Source: Perca fluviatilis | Lineage: Eukaryota; Chordata; Actinopteri; Perciformes; Percidae | Reading direction: 5' to 3' | Length of the DNA stretch: 64,000 nucleotides | NCBI RefSeq assembly: GCF_010015445.1 | Contig: NC_053121.1 | Coordinates: forward strand, 25,886,434 to 25,950,433 | In this document: positions 55,501 through 64,000 of the stretch, piece by piece | Numbering within the stretch: the stretch's first letter is position 1 | How the letters are laid out: each line of letters opens with the position of its first letter | The notes under the pieces: model-generated | The model's database searches: none | Seen by the model: only the letters and a program-made list of their open reading frames with translations | Told to the model about the DNA's origin: nothing | Position numbers and translations under genes: made by a program

Positions 55501-57231
55501 GGATAACTTCTCCAAACAACACTGTTTCTCCAGACAAAACAAGGTTGTAACAGGGGATGTTTCACTAAAAACATTTATTTAACCTTAACCGTACACAAAC
55601 GTAGCCTGAAGCCAACAGAGTCTCCAACTATTACTGTTTGACAAAGGCCATCCATAAACACATTGTAGTGCACCTCTTCCTTTGAAGTGTGAACTAAATC
55701 AGGCTGAAGTATCTGAAAACAACAAAAAGGTGGTAGCTGTATAAATGCATCTGTCGATTTCTAAGCCACAAAGGTGGTATTACAGGCTAGCCCTGGGGCA
55801 GGGAAAAGTGTGTCTGGGCTGACCCTGTGTGGGCGGACAAAGTTGGTGTGAGAAACTGGCACTGTTAGGTGTGTGGGCTTTGAGCAGGTGAGCACACATG
55901 CAAAAATTATTTATAAAAAGAAAATAAAAAAAAAAGCCAGATAAGGGGAGCAAGAAATATTTTAAAAAATATAACAAAAAATAAGGCAAGGGGTGTAAAT
56001 AAATTGTAATTGTAATGGAAAAACAACAAGAAAACCACTACAGAAAAAAAGTTTGAAGACAACAACAATGATTACATAAAAATAGATTGATTGTTACTAC
56101 ACAAAACAACGCTTAGCTATGGTGTTAGCTTAAGGGAATAGGGTGGCTATAACCTTTAGGCAAGTTTTGATTGGTGCGAAACTGTCTTATACGCATTACA
56201 CTATTCTGAAAGACAAAATTAAGACTAAGCTAAATCTGTTAACCCCCAGTCTAATATATTTTGCTGAAACTGGCCCCAGAAGACAGCTCCTTGTCACTCA
56301 ATGTGTGAAGATTGGAAAGAATGATGTGCTCTGACTTTGGCCTCCTGGGAAATAAAAGGCTAAGCTAGGCTAAGGCATTGAGTACAGTGCAGGGAGATGT
56401 ATTGGACATGTCCAGACACCCATCAAGGTTCAGTCCGGTCTCTCATCATCCCCATCCAGCCACCTCCCAGACATTAATATTCCAGTATGCAGAATCCCGC
56501 TTTAAGCCCCCAGCTCTACTTTATCATATCCAGCAGGAACTGGAATGTGAGTGTGCATGTGATAGCCATAGCCTCTCTGGTGAAATAGGGCTCTCTGGGG
56601 GCTTGTGCCTCAACTCTACAGCCTTTGTGGGCTCCCATTACTTCTGACAGATAGAGATCACTAAACTGCTGAACAAACACCCCATTCAGTCATTTGCATA
56701 CATTACAGTAATGGAAAGAGAAAAATGTATCAATAAAGCCAAATGAAGTGCTTCCACTAAGCGATTCTTCCTCTTTTTTTTTTTCATTCTTCCTTTCATT
56801 CCATATTTCTTCCTTTCAGTATTTCATAACTGCTACTGCTCTGTTGCCGCAAATTTCTCGTCATATTATTTTGTGGAATGATTTCCTCTAAAAAGGTAAA
56901 CACATCAGATGACTGGTAAGGATGACAGATTCTCACAAACTGTTTGCACAAGAAATGTATCAGACTTTTTAATGGGCAAAACCTGAAATTTCTGAAGCCT
57001 AAACAAATTAGGAACACTAATCATGTGCGGTGAAAGAAATAAAAATAAAACATAATTCATTGTTGAAGGTTTAATTAAAACTCTGCTGCTTTGGGGCACA
57101 TATTACATTTAAAATACCTTGGAGTGACCATGGCCTCCTGAAATTAATCTCAGGAAAAAAGTTTACAAGAGTCACAGTGAAACAGAGACACATGTACTCA
57201 CCTGCACTTGCACTGTATATTATACTCTCTC

Positions 57232-57235
<4 letters not shown>

Positions 57236-57294
<59 letters not shown>

Positions 57295-57320
57295 CTCTGT
57301 AACACACACACACACACACA
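57236..57320. repeat. (CT)n then (CA)n microsatellites
   Basis: CT run to 57286, a T-rich spacer, then a short CA run. Confidence 0.93.
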
Positions 57321-58329
57321 AAAGCGCACACACATGCAGACTGACTCATTCATCACAGTGCCCAACAGTCAAGACAACAGAGCTTCACTTAACTTTTTCA
57401 GGGTTGCTCAAGCATCAAATGCATGACTTTTAGCTGTTGTTGTTCTTCCATCTGTCATGCTTCAAGGAACCAACATCCTTTTTTTTAATCCCAGGGAAAA
57501 GTTTAAAAAGGTATGCTTGCCTTGACTCTGCTATCTTATGTGTACCAAAGGAAATGTCGATCCAAAATATACAGCACTGTATTTCAAAATGTCGTTGTTC
57601 CAACACTTTGCTGTGCAACACAGATTAGAGTGCTACCTAAACTCATTGCAAACACTGGTACTAACAACCTCAGCAAATCAAGCACATCTATCTCTTTCAT
57701 GAAAAAGCCTAAAATCTCATATCTTGAGAGGTTTAAAGTGGTAGAAAATATTGTCCTGGGTGACAGACTTCAGAGAAAAGGGTAAGGTTGAGATACACAT
57801 ACACAAATGTCCTAGTGTAACAAACAGCACAGCTACTCCAAAGGCAACGAGAAAAATCTGATTGACTTTTAGTGTCCTATTACTATGTACTGTATATGAA
57901 CATCAAAACAAAAATAATTTGCAAGGACAATATAACTGTGTTTTCTAGAACATGGGACACAATAATCAATAAATACACCAAATACTCACTAGTAGCACAT
58001 ACAAGTAAAACTGTCCTGACACCTTGCTATTATGATTGCATTATTATCAATTGTATTCCTTTGTTATAAACAGGAGATGGAATGCAGATCAAACGCTCCA
58101 GGGAGCTAACAGAGAACAAACGAGCATGCACTTTCTTATCATTCGACTCCTTCCTGTGCTTCCATGTGTCTGAATCCCAAACATTAGAACACTAAAAATT
58201 ATGATTAAAAAATATCTACAACTGAACCAATTCTGCCACTTAGAAAATCAAGGGAAGGTAAACTGCTATACCATTAACCATTACGAAAACACTCCAGAGG
58301 GGAACAACACAGAAATAAATATGCTTGTC

Positions 58330-58768
58330 GGTGCTTTTCCTACCGGTGGCTACGTTTTTTAGGCTACAACATTCTTCGTCACATGCAGCAAACATCTCCT
58401 CACTATCCGCTAGCTGCCTGTCCCCTGAACACACTGTAAAAAACCGCGGTCTCTGAAGACAGCCCAGGCTCCACAAATGGCAACAAAAACAAACTGCGCC
58501 AACATGCTCCACGAACCATAACAAACAGTGTTCCAGCCAAAAACCGACAAGAAGGAGCTGGTTGAGCCATCACTGCAGCAGCGTTAGCACGTAGGCTACT
58601 TCAACAATGCGCGTTCATGACTCTTGTGGAGCCTGAGCTGTCTACAGAGACCGCGTTTTTTTACAGTGTGTTCAGGGGACAGGCAGCTAGCGGATAGTGA
58701 GGAGATGTTTGTTGTATGTGACAAAAAAGTTTGTAGCTTAAAAAACGCGTCACATCACTAAGAGCACC
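58330..58768. mobile_element. Foldback MITE with arms of about 125 bases
   Basis: Two long inverted arms, 58352-58476 and 58625-58747, share stretches such as CTCCTCACTATCCGC and GCAGCTAGC in opposite orientation, with a spacer of about 150 bases. The right end AGAGCACC abuts TTTAA, so a TTAA target is likely, but the left end is too degraded to show it. The minus-strand frame 58240-58524 is produced by the palindrome and is not a gene. Confidence 0.75.
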
Positions 58769-59984
58769 TTTAATGGCACCAAAACTCGATCAGGTGGGAT
58801 GGGGAGAAAAGGGGGAGGAAGTGGGGTGTTTCAGGTCATGGCCAGCCAGCTTCTCTCTGCCACTCTCTGGGGAAGAACTCCAGACAGTGAGGGAAAGCCA
58901 TTCTGCAGTATATCTTCAGTTCTACATTTCCTTTCACTCAAGCCTCTAGTTCTCAAAGGAGCCTGGGAATCAATACTGACATCGGGGGGCAGAGCAGCTT
59001 TCTTGCCTGCCTGCTCTGCCTCTGAGCAGCCGTCAGGGAGGTCTCTGCTTCAGTTTTTGTTAATTACAGAAATTTAAGTGCCCGTCTTTGACTAGGAGCA
59101 GATTGTTAATGTGTTAGGAGGCTATTACTCTTATACCACCGAATGTGCAAAGTCAGCCTTAATAAATCTCAGACAAAAGGAAGCAAAAATCAGGTTAAAT
59201 GCTGTCTTACGTGAGAGCGCCTAGCATATGGTAACACCTACTCGCTTGTTAAATTACTCGAGTAATTCTTTTTTTCTTTCTTATAAAGACTAGAAACAAG
59301 CAAAGCAGACAATGCTGACTGTTTGTTTTCCCTGAAAGGCACCCTAGCCTCAGGGTATTGACAATAGACTTGATTTCTACCATTGATCAAACCTATACAG
59401 AGAGGACCTTTCCTCTCAGAAAGGGCATTCAAGAAAGTGCAGAGACATGGCTAATTCAATTTGGGAGCAGAGATGCTTGGGTTTAAGTGAAACACTCTGT
59501 TATCGAAACAGGAGAGGTGCCATGAGAGAAGATAGTGCACGGATGGTTGTGTGGAGAGGCTTGTGGCCGGTCAGGAGATGAAATCAGGGATAGGCGATAA
59601 GTTGGTGTGAGGGGCTAGAGCCCCTATTAGAGTCCCCAAGGGGACAGGCAGCGGTGGCAGAGTGCAGTAAAAATAGTCACAGGCTGGATTTCACTCTTGG
59701 GACCAAGGGAGGAGTGAAGAGGGAGATCCGATCAACATCTCATAGCAAGGCAGCCAGATCCATTCCCTACATTCCCTTGGGTGCCACCTATCACACCAAG
59801 TGACTTAAACTGCTTACCACTGCCAGACAGAACACAAACAGCACACTCCTTTGCCACTTCTGTCGACAAAATGGTACAAGCAATGTCCTAATATGCTAGA
59901 ATGCATATGTTAGTTTGAGGAGCAAATTTAAGTACAAAACTAAGCAAGTTGTGAAAATGACCACACCCACCATAAAAAGGATAT

Positions 59985-60109
59985 CAACATCTTTTCCACA
60001 AACTTATCTTGTTGGTCATCCGTTTTGGGAAAGTTCTCGATGTCGTTCTCAAGCCTCTGAATGTGACGTTCCATGGTGGTCAAACTGGTTTTTAAGATCT
60101 CAGCAGACA
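59985..60109 (-). CDS. diaph2: DIAPH2-like formin, internal exon (C-terminal part of FH2 domain)
   Basis: Exon of a diaphanous-related formin, a Rho-effector actin nucleator and elongator acting in the cytoplasm and at membranes. The minus strand reads (x)TG then 41 codons, beginning SAEILKTSLTTMERHIQ and ending DQQDKFVEKML. The spacing of NFP followed by DKFVEKM is characteristic of the last helices of the mDia-family FH2 domain. The acceptor is strong: a T-rich tract ending CTACAG, then TG, so the preceding intron is phase 1 and the first residue is probably Val (G|TG). The downstream boundary follows TTG (Leu) and is not GT: the intron begins ATATCCTT, a U12-type donor. The exon is 125 bases. 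DIAPH2 is preferred over DIAPH1 or DIAPH3 because the linked exons carry REQYEKLSTMH and QLIDMNK. The paralogue call rests on remembered family sequences, not on an alignment. Confidence 0.9.
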
Positions 60110-60234
60110 CTGTAGAAAAAAAATGAAAACAAAAACATACATAATAAATTGATTAGCAACCGCAATTAAGACTAATGCTGGGCTAATTGACAGGTTTCCA
60201 GTAAAAAAACCAACACAGATCGATGTAAGTTTAA

Positions 60235-60745
60235 AGGTCCAATGTGTAGGAATTTCTCCCATCTAGCGTTGAGATCGTATATCGCAATCAACTCTCTCGC
60301 ACCACGCAGTTCAAAGTACGCTTTACAGCTATGGTAGCCTTCACGCTTCAAAAAGCAAAATGCTCTTTTCAATATCCTTTTTCTTTTTCTGGGAGAAGAA
60401 GAAGAAAATTTGGATTGGATGTTTCCTTCTTCAAACTTCCAGGGGCAGGGAAGCTACGATACCCATTAGCAGCATTAGCAGCACCTGGGAGTTTATCATG
60501 TGACAGCGAAAACGCGAAAGGCGGAGCAGTATGTCCTGTATGTCCCTTACCGGCTAACACATTTCAAGATGGCGCATGAATATGGAGCGTCTACCCCAGT
60601 TCATGCAAATACAAATGTAAAATTTCAAGCCAAAAGGAATACTTGGAATTGATGGTGGAGGTAAATATTCATGAAAAGGACAAGTTTGTGAACAGGCAAC
60701 ACAGATTTTGATAATGAACAACTAAACACGTTACACACTGGACCT
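60235..60745. mobile_element. TTAA-flanked MITE (piggyBac-like target)
   Basis: Inverted ends AGGTCCAATGTGTA and TTACACACTGGACCT are flanked by TTAA at 60231-60234 and 60746-60749. No transposase is visible, and short frames inside have no recognisable product. TTAA duplication is typical of piggyBac-mobilised elements; the family assignment is inferred from that alone. Confidence 0.8.
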
Positions 60746-60838
60746 TTAAATAAAAACCAACCTATGAGTGAGTTAGACTATATGTTGTAACATACTGACT
60801 CCTGCTTAATCCATTTGTGCGTGGCCTAGAAAGTAAGC

Positions 60839-60867
60839 GTGTGTGTGTGTGTGTGTGTGTGTGTGGC
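60839..60867. repeat. (GT)n microsatellite
   Basis: About 29 bases of GT. Confidence 0.93.
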
Positions 60868-61055
60868 TCATTAATCAGTCTGTAATCACTGTTTGCAGAA
60901 TTGCTTTGGAATCCACAGTATTTAGATAAGGCCTTTCAAGTGGAGACTTCAAACAGTGAGCAGTGTCTTAGGGGATCAGATGGTACAGGAGCACGGATGC
61001 TTAAGTACCATGAAGTACCATGTTTAGGTTCCTGTTAAGGGTTTAGTCTTATTGA

Positions 61056-61090
61056 CACACGCACACACACACACGCACGCACGCACACGC

Positions 61091-61120
<30 letters not shown>
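61056..61120. repeat. (CA)n/(CG-interrupted) microsatellite
   Basis: CA repeat with several GC interruptions. Confidence 0.93.
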
Positions 61121-61121
<1 letters not shown>

Positions 61122-62176
61122 TTGAATTCACTACAATATTGACTGCATTTATTTAACTGAGTATGTGATCCTTTTAATATGAAATAGCATTTATTTTCAA
61201 TTTAAATTGATTTTGATATGCTATTACAACTAACACCCTTTGCCTCTGAGGCACAAAACTGAAAATCTACACAAAAGATAGAAAAATGAAATACAGAAAG
61301 TGGAGAGGGCAGACCACTGCCTAATGAACACATTTGTTAAGCCTTATTTTCAAAGCCAACATTGTACTGTACTGGGAGAATAAGTAATTATTTAAGAGTT
61401 TAGCCTAATGTGATGCTAGGTGAAAGATGAAAAGAGAAATGCAGGCACACTGACTCCAAAGAGATGGATTTAAATGGACAACACAGTCTGATGAAGATAG
61501 ATGAAAAGCTGAGTGAGAGGTCACGGGGTCACCGTAATAAGTAGGTTTATTTTCCTCTTTGAGTCTACGTGAGTAGTCAAGGTTGGGCCTGCACAACAGG
61601 GAAGGCCGCAGGGTCGCAAAACCAATAACATCCTTCCTCTTGAGAGTGTTAATGTGCACAGCAAATTCCACCCCAGTCCAGCCTTGAGTTTCAGCATGTC
61701 GGTTAAAGACAAACAGACAAGCAAACAGATGGATGGAGGCATTCAGACTTTCAACCTCCTTGGCAGAAGTAAAAAAACAAAAACAAACAAACTTGCCCTG
61801 CTGCATGAATGACGTAGTCTATTGATCAGTGGTAGTTATAAGTGATCTTGTTTTGACTTGTACTTGAAATGATTGGTATCTATGTAACTGAAAGTGACAT
61901 GAGTAAAATAAATTATGGATGCCTATTAGGGCTGCAACAACAAATCGATAAAATCGATAAAATTCGATTATTAAAAAAATTGGCAACGAATTTCATTATC
62001 GATTCGTTGTGTCGCGCAACTATTACGCCACTCAGTCGCGGAGATAAAAAAAATGTTAGTTGAGCGCAGAGAGGAGCAGCCATATGTCAATGGGAGCAGC
62101 GTGGAGCGAAAGAAAAGAAAAAAGAGCAGAGTGGGGGTAGAGGAAATACAGAGAGAGACCGGAGAGACCAGTAATG

Positions 62177-63009
62177 CATACCTGTCAAGTATCCCGTTTT
62201 GGCCGGGAAAGTCCCGTATTTTACCCTTCTTTCCCGCCGTCCTCCCGTATTAGTATTTTCCCGTAAATCTCCCGTATTTTATACGTTATTAAAAAATAAT
62301 AATACCCCGGGCCCGAGCGGAGTAAAAAAAAAAAAAAAAAAACATTCCCAATCTGAGCTCTGTCACTAGCTTCGTGATAATTGCCACCTGCAGTAGCCTA
62401 CTATGACTACAGGTACTGTAGGTGGCAGTTGTCGCGAGGTTAGTGTGTGACGTCAGATGATGAGTGACAATGCAGGGGGAAAAAAACAGAGACAGATGAT
62501 GGACGCTACGACAGAGACGGTGCGCTGCCAAAACTTATGAAGGCTTTACTCTGCATTCCCCATAGCAATGCAAGTTCAGAAAGGGTGTTGAGGATGACGT
62601 TAGACAACAGAACTGTCTGCGCTCTACTCTCATGTAAAAGTAACCACTCTGGCCCAGCCCAAAAATACACTCCTTCCAAAACAGTCTTAAAGAATGCAAA
62701 GTCTGCAACAAATTTGTACAATAACTCACTAAAAGAGTAAAGAAAAGTTATGTGAAATGAAAAGAAAAACTGTAAAAGAAAAGCAATATGAAATGAAAAG
62801 AATGTGTGGAATGAAAATAAAATGTAAAGACATGCAATGTTATAAATTGTAAATGTTTTCAGCATTCTGCATCAAGTGGTGATTTTAGCTTTCTTGTACA
62901 CCTGTCTTAAAATGTAAGGGATACTGGAGCTTGGTTGGGGTGGTGGGACTGCTCGCGGTGGGCGCCGGAAAATTTCCCTTATTTTCAAATCCAAAATTTG
63001 ACAGGTATG
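62177..63009 (+). mobile_element. hAT element nested in the 61.9-63.8 kb hAT
   Basis: Termini CATACCTGTCAA and TTGACAGGTATG are perfect inverted repeats. Flanks CAGTAATG and CCATAATG match at 6 of 8 positions, an aged target duplication. A plus-strand remnant at 62537-62740 reads IPHSNASSERV, then ALLSCK and KSATNLYNNSLKE. It resembles the C-terminal dimerisation region of hAT transposases, with the conserved N-x-x-x-E-R-V core. The rest of the transposase is lost. Confidence 0.85.
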
Positions 63010-63572
63010 CCATAATGTTGTTCTGAAACACACGGCGGAGGAAGAGAAATGAGTACGACCTAAGTCATCCAAAGTGTGGGAGCATTTCACACTAAATAAA
63101 TCAAAAACGTGTTAATTGCAAGATAAGCAAAAGCGACACGGCATGGCGCACCACGGTGATGAGTCAGCACCTAAAACGTAAACATGTTGGAGTCCTTGAT
63201 GAGGAGGAAGGGAGTTCAACAGCACGGTAAAGTCACTACACAATCCTACTTTTGTTCCGTTCTGAAGTGAGGAACGTAACGTCCCTCCAGTAGTACTCTT
63301 CTGGTGCTGCCGTTTACTCGTTATCCAGCTGACTAGCATAACAAGCTAGCGTTAGCTCGTTAATAACAGTAGTAAAGCAGGGGTGGTATAGTTTGCAAGA
63401 CTAAAGGACACGGTTTTATTCACTCGCCTTTTTTGGCCCATTAATTTTTCAATCTGTCATCTATATATTATGTGCTTTGTCCCATATCAGTTATTGTCGA
63501 CAAATATATTAGTGTGTGGTGTATAAATTAACTTAACTTGCACTTACTACAATGATGGTAATAATTTAATGA

Positions 63573-63575
<3 letters not shown>

Positions 63576-63607
<32 letters not shown>

Positions 63608-63618
63608 TGTGTGTGTTT
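63576..63618. repeat. (GT)n microsatellite inside the outer hAT
   Basis: GT repeat with one TT interruption near the right end of the hAT element. Confidence 0.93.
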
Positions 63619-64000
63619 CTCTCTGCGTGTCTGTCTGTGTGTGTGTCTTGTCTGTATCTGCTATTTGGGTTACTTACCTTTACACAACTAGTAACTAAAA
63701 CAACAAGTATGTATGTATTGAGTTGATGTAAATTAATGCTTTTTTGTTTTTTTTTATCCGATTCATCGATTAATCGAAAAAATAATCAACAGATTAATCA
63801 ATTATTAAAATAATCGTTAGTTGCAGCCCTAATGCCTATCGTACGCCAATCATCTCCAGGCAGAAGTTTGTATAATGCATGCACAATAAATGGTGTATCT
63901 TATTTTGCAGCTACTCATTGTGATTTGTACTGATTGATAACTAAAATAAGCACCAATAAGGCCATCCCTCTTCATCAACTTCTATCATTTAACCTACACT

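Larger units (their letters stand above)
61927..63831. mobile_element. hAT transposon, deletion derivative with BED-finger remnant
   Basis: Termini TAGGGCTGCAAC and GTTGCAGCCCTA are inverted repeats, and the element is flanked by a perfect 8-bp target duplication ATGCCTAT (61919-61926 and 63832-63839), the hAT hallmark. Around 63060-63190 a decayed plus-strand frame still reads SKVWEHF, then SDTAWRTT and HLKRKHVG, resembling the BED zinc finger at the N-terminus of hAT transposases. The catalytic core is absent and a second element sits inside, so it is non-autonomous. Terminal regions contain repeated ATCGAT and ATTAATC words. Confidence 0.9.
60110..64000 (-). other. diaph2: Partial upstream intron of the DIAPH2-like gene
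   Basis: Sequence upstream (in transcript sense) of the acceptor at 60110, running off the right edge. Its 3' end is a T-rich tract with CTACAG. It contains a TTAA-flanked MITE, TG and CA microsatellites, and a hAT element with a nested second hAT. No earlier FH2 exon was recognised. The unique-looking stretch 61.1-61.9 kb holds nothing I can name. Confidence 0.8.

Overview
The window looks like teleost fish nuclear DNA. It has an AT-rich intronic background, very long CA/GA/TA microsatellites, and many fish-type DNA transposons (hAT, Harbinger-like, TTAA-target foldback MITEs) and LINE fragments. No prokaryotic, organellar or viral gene organisation is visible.

The only gene I can identify is on the minus strand: three consecutive internal coding exons of a diaphanous-related formin, best matched to DIAPH2. 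In transcript order they are 60109-59985 (end of the FH2 domain), 24696-24532 (FH2 end and following helix) and 15182-15047 (basic coiled coil just before the autoregulatory DAD). Reading frame and phases join cleanly, giving 141 full codons plus 2 leading bases and 1 trailing base. The rest of FH2, FH1 and the N-terminal GBD/DID lie beyond base 64000. The DAD and the stop codon were not found and should lie below base 1. Nearly all of the window is therefore intron.

The 35.3 kb intron between the first two exons is a U12-type AT-AC intron: ATATCCTT donor, TTCCTTGAC branch site, AC acceptor. The next intron (9.3 kb) ends in an 84-base UG repeat directly before a short acceptor with no normal polypyrimidine tract, an arrangement like that of human CFTR exon 9.

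Layout by region: 1-12 kb, largely unique intron with microsatellites and one LINE 3' tail. 12.04-12.37 kb, a CpG-rich promoter-like block on the plus strand with a possible short first coding exon (antisense to the formin, gene not identified). 13.0-13.7 kb, a hAT-like element. 15.0-15.3 kb, formin exon plus UG repeat. 17.2-18.2 kb, a Harbinger-like element. 19.15-19.22 kb, a strong hairpin on the formin strand. 22-22.7 kb, a LINE fragment. 24.5-24.7 kb, formin exon. 24.7-60 kb, the AT-AC intron, which holds most transposons, several nested, and a 168-base duplicated segment, one copy of which was split by a LINE. 60.0-60.1 kb, formin exon. 60.2-64 kb, upstream intron with a TTAA MITE and a hAT element carrying a second hAT inside it.
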